In this document: positions 6,642-14,431 of the stretch, piece by piece
How the letters are laid out: every line of letters begins with the position of its first letter
Numbering within the stretch: position 1 is the first letter of the stretch
Source of the DNA: Candidatus Krumholzibacteriia bacterium
GTDB lineage: Bacteria; Krumholzibacteriota; Krumholzibacteriia; Krumholzibacteriales; Krumholzibacteriaceae
NCBI GenBank assembly: GCA_028706585.1
Contig: JAQTVX010000007.1
Span: 1-19,059 of the forward strand
DNA length: 19,059 nt
Reading direction: 5' to 3'
Notes under the pieces: model-generated
The model's database searches: none
Seen by the model: only the letters and a program-made list of their open reading frames with translations
What the model was told of the DNA's origin: nothing
Program-made: the position numbers and the translations under genes

Positions 6642-8411
6642 TTATGTGCGGCGCTTCCTCTGAAGCAGGGAGACGAGCTGGCGCGCCGTCCTCGTATTGA
6701 GTATGTTGGCCGCGGTGAGCCATCCGCGGCGGGCGGTCCCGAGGCCGTATATCATATAGTCGAGCTCGGAGAGCACGTGCGTATCCGTCCCGATGCCGAT
6801 CATCACGCCTGCGGCGGCCGCCGCGCGGCAGGCGGCCGCATCGAGATCGAGACGCGCCGGGTGGGCGTTGATCTCGATGGCCGTGCCTGTTCGCGCCGCG
6901 GCGCGGATGACCTCCTGCATGTCGATATCGAATGCGTCGCGCATGCCGAGAAGGCGCCCCGTCGGATGAGCCAGGACGTTGGCGTATGGATTCTCCATCG
7001 CGCGGACGACGCGCTTCGTCATGGCGCCGCGGTCCATTTTGAATTTCGAATGAATAGCAATGTAGACGACATCGAGCCGCTTCAAGAGCTCCTCGCTCAT
7101 GTCGAGGGAGCCGTCTGGGAGGATGTCGACCTCGCTCCCCCTGAGAAGCTTGAAGCCCCTGAGGGTTGCATTGATTGAATCGATCTCGCCGAGCTGCTTG
7201 CGAAGGCGCTCCGGCGAGAGCCCTCCGGCGATATGGAGACTCTGCGAGTGATCGGTGATGAGTATGTATGAATAGCCTTTCTTCTTCCCCGAGGCTGCAA
7301 TCTCCTTGAGCGTGGCGGCGCCGTCCGAGAAATTCGAGTGGCAATGGAGATCCCCCCTGATGTCTTTGAGCTCGACGAGCGCGGGGAGCGTTCCCGCCAG
7401 GGCGGCTTCGATCTCTCCGGAGTCCTCGCGAAGCTCCGGGGGGATGTAGGGCAGCCCGAGCACCCGATACACCTCTTCCTCGGTCCTTCCCGCGATGCGT
7501 ACCTCTTTGGGCGCCTTTTTCCCGGCCCTGGGCTTTTTCCTCGCGCCGCCTCCCGCCCTGAAAACGCCGTATTCGCTCAGCTTCATTCCTTCTTGAATGG
7601 CGATCTCGCGGAGCCTGATATTGTGCTCCTTCGAGCCCGTGAAATAGTTGAGAGCCGAGCCATACGAGGCTTCCTCGACGACGCGCAGGTCCGCCTGAAT
7701 CTTCTCCCTGGTTACGATGCTGCCTTTCGTGGAGCCTTCCGCGAGGATGCGGGCGGCGTCATCGAGGTGCGTGAAGTGCCTGATGACTCGCTCCGGAGCC
7801 GAGGAGGTCACGAGAATGTCGATATCGCCGATGGTTTCCCGAAAACGGCGAAGGCTCCCGGCGATCGAGATCCTGTCGACCTCGCCGAGCTGCGCGAGAG
7901 CTCCGACGATCCTCTGCGCGAGGGGGAGCGCGACGCCGATCGGCGTACGCGCGCTCGCGCGGCTCAGGAACTCGAGACCCTTGAGAATGTTCTCTTCGGT
8001 TTTGGCCTTCATCTTGGGGAGCTTCTGAATTTGGTGGTCGAGGGCTGCCTGCTTGAGCTCCTCGAGGGAGTCGATGGCGAGCTCGGCGTGCAGGCGCACG
8101 GCGGTTTTCGGCCCGATGCCGGGAATGCGGAGCATATCGAGCAGCACCCGGGGAGTCTCCTTGCGAAGATCGTTCAGATAATCGATCTCGCCGCTTTCGA
8201 GATACTCGGCGATCTTGCCGGCGAGGTCCTTGCCGATGCCGGGAAGCTCATCGAGCCTGTCCTCGTCCGCGACGTCCTCGATTGCGCGCGTGAGTCCCTC
8301 TATGTTCTGGGCTGCGCGCCGATAGGCGTTGACGCGAAAAACGTTCTCTCCGCGGAGCTCGAGAATGTCGGCGATTTCGTCGAAGAGCGCCGCTATTTCC
8401 CTGTTCTTCAT
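6642..8411 (-). CDS. polX: PolX: family X DNA polymerase with C-terminal PHP exonuclease domain
   Basis: A 589-residue protein, the usual length for bacterial PolX, which fills short gaps in base-excision repair and has 3'-5' exonuclease and AP-endonuclease activity in its PHP domain. In order it has an N-terminal 8-kDa-like region with helix-hairpin-helix motifs (LPGIGKDLAGKI 56-67, IPGIGPKTAVRL 96-107). The polymerase palm follows, with GSLRRF (185-190), the metal-binding DIDIL (Asp196, Asp198) and a third Asp241 in IQADLRV. A basic linker (about 290-302) leads to the PHP domain with HCH (His356, His358), TDHSQ (His388), Glu427, IHSK (His454), HPTGR (His482) and DTH (Asp543, His545). All expected metal ligands are present, so both activities are probably intact. 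The reading frame is open to 8561; I chose the ATG at 8411 because MKNREIAALFDEIADILE is the family's normal N-terminus, although it has no good ribosome binding site. Confidence 0.95.
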   Translation of the reverse strand: MKNREIAALFDEIADILELRGENVFRVNAYRRAAQNIEGLTRAIEDVADEDRLDELPGIGKDLAGKIAEYLESGEIDYLNDLRKETPRVLLDMLRIPGIGPKTAVRLHAELAIDSLEELKQAALDHQIQKLPKMKAKTEENILKGLEFLSRASARTPIGVALPLAQRIVGALAQLGEVDRISIAGSLRRFRETIGDIDILVTSSAPERVIRHFTHLDDAARILAEGSTKGSIVTREKIQADLRVVEEASYGSALNYFTGSKEHNIRLREIAIQEGMKLSEYGVFRAGGGARKKPRAGKKAPKEVRIAGRTEEEVYRVLGLPYIPPELREDSGEIEAALAGTLPALVELKDIRGDLHCHSNFSDGAATLKEIAASGKKKGYSYILITDHSQSLHIAGGLSPERLRKQLGEIDSINATLRGFKLLRGSEVDILPDGSLDMSEELLKRLDVVYIAIHSKFKMDRGAMTKRVVRAMENPYANVLAHPTGRLLGMRDAFDIDMQEVIRAAARTGTAIEINAHPARLDLDAAACRAAAAAGVMIGIGTDTHVLSELDYMIYGLGTARRGWLTAANILNTRTARQLVSLLQRKRRT

Positions 8412-8508
8412 GATGCGGATATTAGCAGAACGAGGATGGCGAGTCCAGGGCGCCGGCTCCGGCAAAAGGCGATTCGGGTCGGGGCTCATCCGCGAAGGGA
8501 ATCGCAGC

Positions 8509-8537
8509 TTTACGCGGTTGAGAGCGTTTATTATATT
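8509..8537 (+). promoter_or_regulatory. Promoter for the exported-protein operon, overlapping a possible leftward -10
   Basis: TTTACG (8509-8514) and TATATT (8532-8537) are 17 bp apart and match the sigma70 boxes at 4 and 5 of 6 positions. Transcription would begin near 8544, downstream of the ATG at 8540. On the minus strand the same AT-rich patch gives a perfect TATAAT (8530-8535) that could serve polX, though I see no convincing -35 for it. The 188 bases between polX and the rightward gene (8412-8599) hold no other recognisable feature. Confidence 0.45.
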
Positions 8538-8599
8538 GGATGCGGCTTTTGCATTGGACACGTCTGCAATTGCAGCGCCGGGCCACAGCGGGGGTCAGA

Positions 8600-11110
8600 G
8601 TGCCTTTTTCATCTCTTCCGGGGCGAGTATCATTCAAGATACATCTCGCGGCAGTCATGCTGGCGGCATGCGCGACGGCCCTCCCCGCCCAGGAGCGCGG
8701 TGAAGATCTCAAGAGCAAGCTCGACGCGATCGGTCGAACGATCGTTCTGGACGGGAGCAGCGTGACCACCGCGGGGAACCTCCAGATGAACGTGACGAAT
8801 TTCGGTTTCCTCGGCTCGCTGCCGAGGAGCGCGTACGAGATGGCCGACGTTCCTTCGGCACAGTGGCCCGCCGGGAGCGGCGTCGAGTATCTCTATGCAG
8901 CCGGATTGTGGGTGGGCGCGCAGCTTGACGGGATCCCATCCGTTTCGACCGGCTACCCCGAAACCGAGTTCTATCCATCGACGGATTCTATCGATCGTAT
9001 CTATCGGGCGACGGCCGGGATGGAAGGGGGAAGGACTTATCCCGAGGCTCCGGATGACGACGGGGACGGCCTCGTGAACGAGGACTGGCTCAATGGGCGC
9101 GACGACGATGGGGACGGCCTTATCGACGAGGACTTCGAGGAAATCGGAACCCTCATGTACTCGTGTTGGTACGTGGACGACGAGGCGGTCGCGCAGAAGG
9201 CGTGGCCCGAGCACACGCCGTTACATGTCAAGGTGCGGCAGGAGACTTACCAGTGGAGCGAGAGCGCCTACAACAACTTTGTCGGCGTGCACTACGAGAT
9301 TTCAAATCAGGGGACGCGGTTTCTCGAGAGCACCTACATAGGGATATACGCCGATCTCGACGCGGGGCCCAGGAATTTTCCGAACTACTACAGGGATGAC
9401 CAGATCGGCAGCTGGGCAGGCATCCGGTGCGCGCCGATCAACGGCATCGAAATGCCCGAGAGGATTTCCACCGTCTACATCTACGACGCCGACGGGGACG
9501 AAGGAAGAACGCCCGGGTATTTCGGTATCGTCTTCCTCGGCGCCCGAATGAATATCAAGGGAATGCCCAACCCCATTACGATCGATTCGCCGAACGCGAT
9601 ACGCATTTTTGCCGGGCTTCTCCCGTTCGAGGACGGCGGCGAGCCGATCAACGACTATCAGCGATACACAGTCATGTCCGGATATGCGATGCAGGGCCCC
9701 ACGGTGACACAGAACGATTACAAGATCCTGATTAGCGCGGGACCGTTCTCCGGACCCCTGCCCGGCGCGCCGATTCAGCTCGATATCGCGTTCGTGGCGG
9801 GCGAGGGGCTGGACGGCTTTCTCGATAATGCCGCCATTGCCAAACTCGTGTACAGCGGCTTCTGGCACGACAAGGACAAGAATCCCGTAACGGGAGTCTT
9901 GGGCCGGGAGACGCTGATCATCGGCGACGAATCCACCGCGGCCGATAGATTGGGCATCGACCCCGATCCCTGCGACGACGTCGACGAGCACGTCAAGCTG
10001 CAGAAGGGCGATTCGCTCTGGACGAACGCGGATTGCACCGAGGAGGTCACGCTCTGGGATTATTCGTGCTACAAGGGCAATATGAAGTTCGCGAATTTCA
10101 GGACGGGCGTTAACGGGAGAGAGGCGCAGATCAACTGGGTTGCGAGCGCCGTGCCCCCACCGCCTTCCATGCGCGCCGTCGCCGGCGATGGGGAAGTCAG
10201 CCTGATCTGGGATAACCTGAGCGAGATTACGCCTGATCCGGCTACGATGCTGATCGACTTCGAGGGTTACCAGGTGTGGAGGGCGGACGACTGGCACCGG
10301 CCGCGCGGGACCACGACCGCGAGCGGCCCCAGCAACGAACTGTGGCATCTGATCGACAGCCGCGACCTCGTGAACGGTGTAGATCCCGACGTCGATCTGG
10401 AGAAGCCTTGGAGCGCGGGGGGGTTTCTATACGAGCCGCTCCAGCGGATGAAAAACAGGGCCTCGATGCTCAAGGCGTTCGAGGAGATCCTGACGTATGA
10501 CCCGCTCGGCAAGGTCCCCTGCCCGCCGGGTATAACCGAGGCCGAGTGCGACACATTCGAGGCTATCGCGCGGTGGAATCTCGGCTTCGAGGGGGGGCGA
10601 CGCTACTACACGTACGTCGATCAGAGCGTCAAGAACGGGCTCCCCTATTTCTATTCCGTCGTCGCTTACGAGCCGCTTTACTCCAATGGGAAGCCGAAGG
10701 GGATAGGGCGGGCCGATTCTCCGTACTCGAATTTCATTTACGTGGAGCCGCGATCGGATGCGCAGGAGGCGGAGCGGTTCGACGAGTCCGACATCTACGT
10801 CGTTCCGAACCCGGCGACGCGCGAGTCGATGGCGGCGTGGATTCTCGAGCCGAACAACGCGGATCCATCGGGAGAAAAAGTGGAATTCCGAAATCTCCCG
10901 AAGTGCGCGAACACGGTACGCATATTCACCGTCGCGGGGGATCTCGTTCAGACGCTCAGGCACAGAGGGGGCTCGGGAAACGGCACGCTCGCGTGGAACC
11001 TCGTTTCGCGGAACGGGCAGACCATCACGAGTGGCATATACATCTTCTGCGTCGACCCGGACGACGGGCGGTTCCCGAGGGCCGTCGGCAAATTCGTCGT
11101 GATAAGGTGA
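8600..11110 (+). CDS. Large exported protein with Asp-rich calcium-binding-type repeats, Fn3-like region and C-terminal sorting/FlgD-like domain
   Basis: About 836 residues from the GTG at 8600. The frame is open from ATG 8540, but that codon lies inside the predicted promoter, and the GTG gives a clean signal peptide: RVSFK, a hydrophobic core, then ALPAQ near residue 31. A perfect lipobox-like LAAC (21-24) makes lipidation an alternative. The N-terminal third contains two DDDGDGL(V/I)(N/D)ED units (152-162 and 168-178), an EF-hand/dockerin-like calcium-binding pattern, and a further DADGDE near 297. A fibronectin-III-like segment begins near 520 (AVAGDGEVSLIWD, then GYQVWRAD). The last about 100 residues (VPNPATRES, VRIFTVAGDLVQTL, TSGIYIFCV, GKFVVIR) match the pattern of type IX secretion sorting or FlgD-Ig-like domains. 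The family is recognisable as FCB-type secreted protein; the function is unknown. It probably forms an operon with the lipoprotein five bases downstream. Confidence 0.85.
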   Translation: MPFSSLPGRVSFKIHLAAVMLAACATALPAQERGEDLKSKLDAIGRTIVLDGSSVTTAGNLQMNVTNFGFLGSLPRSAYEMADVPSAQWPAGSGVEYLYAAGLWVGAQLDGIPSVSTGYPETEFYPSTDSIDRIYRATAGMEGGRTYPEAPDDDGDGLVNEDWLNGRDDDGDGLIDEDFEEIGTLMYSCWYVDDEAVAQKAWPEHTPLHVKVRQETYQWSESAYNNFVGVHYEISNQGTRFLESTYIGIYADLDAGPRNFPNYYRDDQIGSWAGIRCAPINGIEMPERISTVYIYDADGDEGRTPGYFGIVFLGARMNIKGMPNPITIDSPNAIRIFAGLLPFEDGGEPINDYQRYTVMSGYAMQGPTVTQNDYKILISAGPFSGPLPGAPIQLDIAFVAGEGLDGFLDNAAIAKLVYSGFWHDKDKNPVTGVLGRETLIIGDESTAADRLGIDPDPCDDVDEHVKLQKGDSLWTNADCTEEVTLWDYSCYKGNMKFANFRTGVNGREAQINWVASAVPPPPSMRAVAGDGEVSLIWDNLSEITPDPATMLIDFEGYQVWRADDWHRPRGTTTASGPSNELWHLIDSRDLVNGVDPDVDLEKPWSAGGFLYEPLQRMKNRASMLKAFEEILTYDPLGKVPCPPGITEAECDTFEAIARWNLGFEGGRRYYTYVDQSVKNGLPYFYSVVAYEPLYSNGKPKGIGRADSPYSNFIYVEPRSDAQEAERFDESDIYVVPNPATRESMAAWILEPNNADPSGEKVEFRNLPKCANTVRIFTVAGDLVQTLRHRGGSGNGTLAWNLVSRNGQTITSGIYIFCVDPDDGRFPRAVGKFVVIR

Positions 11111-11115
11111 CGATT

Positions 11116-13347
11116 ATGCGAACAGGCATATGCAGGCTGTTTCTTGTTCTCTCCTTCGCCGTCGCTTGTTTCCTCGGATGCGAGGAGAACGCGTTCATCG
11201 GCGAGGGCGCGTCCAACAAGGCGCCGTCGATTCGTCTCACCGGCGGGCCGCTCGAAGGAGACACGACCAGCTACAGGATAGAGTTCAGCTGGATCGGGAG
11301 CGACGTCGACGGAAGGATCGATTGCTACGAGTATGTGTTATGCGACGGGGACCTGACCGGCTTCGACCCGGCCGATACGACGGGGCTCGATAAATGGAGG
11401 AGCACGGTGCGCACGGACAGCACTTTTGCGTTCTCGGCGGACCAGGAAGAGGACGAAGCGGTGCGCGTGGGGGAGAACAAATACACCGTGTTCTACAAGA
11501 GGGTGCATACGTTCTTCGTCAGGGCCGTCGACGACAGGGGCGGCCGGTCGGAGGCGGCCTACAGATCATTCACGGCCCGGACCCTGGCCCCCTACGCGGT
11601 CATCGATTATCCGAAGAATCCGTTCCCCGGGCATGAGCAGTCGCTCCCCACGCTTTTCAAGCTGCACTGGACCGGGGAGGATCCGATCGACGAAACCTGG
11701 AACATTCAGGAGCCCGAATCCACCCGCCACCTGCTCTTGAGGGTGAAGACCGGGATCCTGGACAGCCTCAACAAGAATCCGGAGAGCTTCGAAAAATACT
11801 GGACGCCGTGGATGGCGTACGACGCGCCGGGGGACTCCGGGACGACGACGGTAATCGGCGACGATGAGCTCATCACCATGCAGGGCCGCTACATGTTCGC
11901 GGTGCAGGCCAAGGACGATGCGGGCGCGGTCACCTCGGTTTTCAACGCGGCGGAGAACGTGAGGCTGTTCGTAGGATACAAGTCTCCGGGTCCGATGCTT
12001 CAGGTAACGGAGTCTCACTTGGGCGTGTGGATGGTTCTCGGCGCCAACAACAGCCCGGTGGCGTACCGCGTTCCAGCGGGATTCCCCCTCGAGTTCAGCT
12101 GGTCGGCGAACGCAAGCAGCTATGGCGGCGAGGTAAGCTCGTATCAATATGGCTGGGACATAGTCGATCTCTCCGACCCGAATGAGTGGGACGTAGAGGC
12201 CTCGCCTTACGTCAAGTCGGCGCCGTCGATCGTGTTTCAATCGGGAGTCCACACGCTCTACATCAAGGCCGAGGACAACTTGGGCTCCACGACGCTCTTC
12301 TCGTTCGAGGCGTCGGTGTTCACTCTGACCATGCGGAAGAATCTCCTCTGGGTCGACGATTTCTATTCAACCGATTATGTGCAGGACGACTATGCGTTTC
12401 CGACCAAGTCGGAACACATGGAGTTCTGGTTGGGTATCTGCTCCAGGGCGAAGAACTTCGACGCGACGGCGGACGTCTATGTGACGGCGAGCCAAAGCTT
12501 CCAAATACCCGATATCGAGCTTCTGTGGAACTACAAGAACATCATCTGGAGCTATACCAGCAGCGACAACGTCATGGCATGGGACAACATGATCCGTTTC
12601 ACCCCAGAGAGCCTTATCGGGCAGTCGACGACCAGGCATTTCGATTATCTGTCGTACTACATGGCGTCGGGTGGGCACGTCTGGACGGAAGGGAAAGGGG
12701 ACGAGCGCGGCGGGCTAGGGGCGGTGCTGCTCCCGGCCTACAGGTCATTTCCTGTAAATCTGCGCTGTGAGTCGGCCGGAATCAGAACGGGATGTAACGG
12801 CGACACGAGCGGGGTCAACGGCATCGCCTACAAGGCGTACTGCGTGACCGTGCTCGACAAGGTCAAGGATCCGGTTCGAAAAGGGGACAACCGCTTGCCC
12901 GCGCGGAACATCGACTACGACGCCATGGCCGCCGGCTTCAAGGATACGACCGATGCGATCACGACGGCCCACCCGGGCTTGCCCGCCGATCTCACGCTCT
13001 GGAGCAAGGTGACTGCCGACAAGATGTTCTTCGATCCGAAGGTGCGCGGGTTCTGGTACGTGGAGATATACGATCCGAAATACTGGATGAAGATCACGGG
13101 CGCCGCGTCGCAGTCGTGTCTTCATCCGATGTACCGGATGAGGGCCCGTAACGCCATCTACTCTCCGATCAACGGCGCCGTCATCGCGTTCTGGACCACG
13201 AAATACGCGGACGTTCAGCCGGATATCGAGGGCGCCGTTGCCGCGCCCTGCGTGCACTTCGGGATTCCGCTCTGGTTCTTCAATCGCACCCAGGCCAACG
13301 CCATCGCCGACGTGATTTTCAAGGAGTGGCACATCAGCGCCATGTAG
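11116..13347 (+). CDS. Large lipoprotein with Ig-like domains and an unassigned C-terminal half
   Basis: A 743-residue protein starting at ATG 11116 behind AAGGTG (11104-11109). A GTG at 11107 overlapping the previous stop is an alternative start. The N-terminus MRTGICR plus a hydrophobic run ending FLGC (Cys22) is a lipoprotein signal; Cys18 is a second option. The mature protein begins with Ig/Fn3-like strands: APSIRLTGGP, FSWIGSDVDGRIDCYEYVL, then HTFFVRAVDDRGGRSE near 135-150. The pattern repeats as FAVQAKDDAGAVTS near 260, and again near 340-405 as FSWSANAS and LYIKAEDNLGSTT. From about 406 to the end it changes character: MRKNLLWVDDFY, NIIWSYTSSDN, and YYMASGGHVWTEG. That alternation of hydrophobic strands with a late GG turn resembles class I glutamine-amidotransferase-like folds, but I see no catalytic triad. 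Function unknown. Both genes are probably exported together. Confidence 0.85.
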   Translation: MRTGICRLFLVLSFAVACFLGCEENAFIGEGASNKAPSIRLTGGPLEGDTTSYRIEFSWIGSDVDGRIDCYEYVLCDGDLTGFDPADTTGLDKWRSTVRTDSTFAFSADQEEDEAVRVGENKYTVFYKRVHTFFVRAVDDRGGRSEAAYRSFTARTLAPYAVIDYPKNPFPGHEQSLPTLFKLHWTGEDPIDETWNIQEPESTRHLLLRVKTGILDSLNKNPESFEKYWTPWMAYDAPGDSGTTTVIGDDELITMQGRYMFAVQAKDDAGAVTSVFNAAENVRLFVGYKSPGPMLQVTESHLGVWMVLGANNSPVAYRVPAGFPLEFSWSANASSYGGEVSSYQYGWDIVDLSDPNEWDVEASPYVKSAPSIVFQSGVHTLYIKAEDNLGSTTLFSFEASVFTLTMRKNLLWVDDFYSTDYVQDDYAFPTKSEHMEFWLGICSRAKNFDATADVYVTASQSFQIPDIELLWNYKNIIWSYTSSDNVMAWDNMIRFTPESLIGQSTTRHFDYLSYYMASGGHVWTEGKGDERGGLGAVLLPAYRSFPVNLRCESAGIRTGCNGDTSGVNGIAYKAYCVTVLDKVKDPVRKGDNRLPARNIDYDAMAAGFKDTTDAITTAHPGLPADLTLWSKVTADKMFFDPKVRGFWYVEIYDPKYWMKITGAASQSCLHPMYRMRARNAIYSPINGAVIAFWTTKYADVQPDIEGAVAAPCVHFGIPLWFFNRTQANAIADVIFKEWHISAM

Positions 13348-13357
13348 CCGGGAATCC

Positions 13358-13383
13358 GCGCCGCCCCGCTTGCCCGGCGGCGC
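13358..13383. terminator. GC-rich hairpin between convergent genes
   Basis: GCGCCGCC (13358-13365) and GGCGGCGC (13376-13383) form a perfect 8-bp stem with a 10-base loop, ten bases past the lipoprotein stop. No T run follows on either strand, so it is at most a non-canonical terminator shared by the lipoprotein gene and the leftward peptidase gene. Confidence 0.35.
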
Positions 13384-13398
13384 CCGCGACGGGTACGG

Positions 13399-14181
13399 TT
13401 ACCGCCCGGCGGCGTCAGGTCCGAACGAGGCGGGGTCCTGCCGGTAGAATCTCTCGAGCTGCGCGTAGAGCTCCGGATGAGAGGCCTTGAGCCTGGCGGG
13501 CATCTCGAAGAATGTCTCGGTCGCCACGGCGAAGAACTCGGCCGGGCTCTCGGCGCCGTACTCATCGAGGACGGTCGGTCGGTGGCGCTCGACGCTTTCG
13601 ACGAGCGCGTCGTACTCGGCGCCGAGGACGCGCGACCAATCCGCGTAATCGGATCGTTTCGCCAGCGCCGGGGCGCCGTCCGCGATCCCGGATTCGTCGT
13701 CGAGCTGGTGCGCGAACTCGTGGAACACGACGTTGTAGCCGTCGGCGGCATCCGCCATGCTCTCCACGACGTCGTCCCACGAAAGGATCAGAGCTCCCGT
13801 GTCCCACGACTCACCTTCGAGTTCCTCGAAATCCTCGATCACGACCCCTCCGGGCGCGCGTTCCTTGCGAGGGGCGACGAAAGTGCGCGGATAGACGAGG
13901 ATCGATTGCAGGAGGGGATAGAGATCGGTTTTTCGGTGAAGCAGGAGAATGCACGCCTGCGCGGCGATCGCGAGCCGGATCTCGTCCGTGATCTGGAGGC
14001 CGTCGCAGCCCTCGAAGTGCTTCTCGGCGAGGAACGCCTGCACGAGCCCCTCGAGCTCCCGCCGGTCCGCGGTAGGCAGGAGGCGATAGTAGGGAACGTC
14101 GCGCTCGAGGATCGCGATCCAGTCGGCACGCAGCGGCGTCTCGATGAGCCTCCTGCGGCGCTTCTTTTTCGTTTCGAACAC
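13399..14181 (-). CDS. mtfA: MtfA-type zinc metallopeptidase
   Basis: A 260-residue protein of the MtfA (DUF980/zincin) family. In E. coli MtfA is a soluble aminopeptidase-like zinc enzyme that binds the repressor Mlc and so influences glucose uptake; whether that role holds here is unknown. The zinc motif HEFAH is at residues 154-158, with the family's extension HQLDD, and the third ligand is likely Glu215 in SPAEFFAVATETFFE. The N-terminus is strongly basic (KKKRRRR), as in relatives. The frame extends to a GTG at 14205. I prefer the GTG at 14181, which has GGAGG (14187-14191 on the complement) five bases upstream and gives MFETKKKRRRR. The stop is TAA at 13399. It is transcribed alone and towards the lipoprotein gene. 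Confidence 0.88.
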   Translation of the reverse strand: MFETKKKRRRRLIETPLRADWIAILERDVPYYRLLPTADRRELEGLVQAFLAEKHFEGCDGLQITDEIRLAIAAQACILLLHRKTDLYPLLQSILVYPRTFVAPRKERAPGGVVIEDFEELEGESWDTGALILSWDDVVESMADAADGYNVVFHEFAHQLDDESGIADGAPALAKRSDYADWSRVLGAEYDALVESVERHRPTVLDEYGAESPAEFFAVATETFFEMPARLKASHPELYAQLERFYRQDPASFGPDAAGR

Positions 14182-14330
14182 GCCCGCCTCCGTCGATCGC
14201 GCCACTTTTGGGCGAGCGGCCGCCGCCCGGCGCCGGCGCGACCAGCGGAATTCTACCCCGTGCCGGCGCCGTTTTCAAGCAAAGGACCGTGAACGGGTGA
14301 GGTCCCGGAACGGGCCGAGGGGAGGGAACA

Positions 14331-14364
14331 TTGCAATGAAACGGCGTATAAGCTATGTTACAAT
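14331..14364 (+). promoter_or_regulatory. Probable promoter for the moxR-DUF58-batA cluster
   Basis: TTGCAA (14331-14336) and TATGTT (14354-14359) are separated by 17 bp and each match the sigma70 boxes at 4 of 6 positions. An overlapping TACAAT (14359-14364) is a better -10 but has no -35 at normal spacing. The leader would be about 60 bases. Apart from this, the 250 bases between mtfA and the MoxR gene show no clear structure, and I did not find a convincing promoter for mtfA. Confidence 0.45.
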
Positions 14365-14431
14365 CGTGCGCGCGGCGCGGGACGCGCGCGAATAACGGCA
14401 TTCATAACGAAGCGCAAGAGAGGGAGCGGCG

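Noticed and set aside
7338..8765. Rightward 475-codon open frame opposite polX
   Set aside because: Antisense shadow in GC-rich DNA; PolX on the other strand has every catalytic residue.
13477..14292. Rightward 271-codon open frame opposite the mtfA gene
   Set aside because: Antisense shadow; the leftward frame has the HEFAH zinc motif and full family length.
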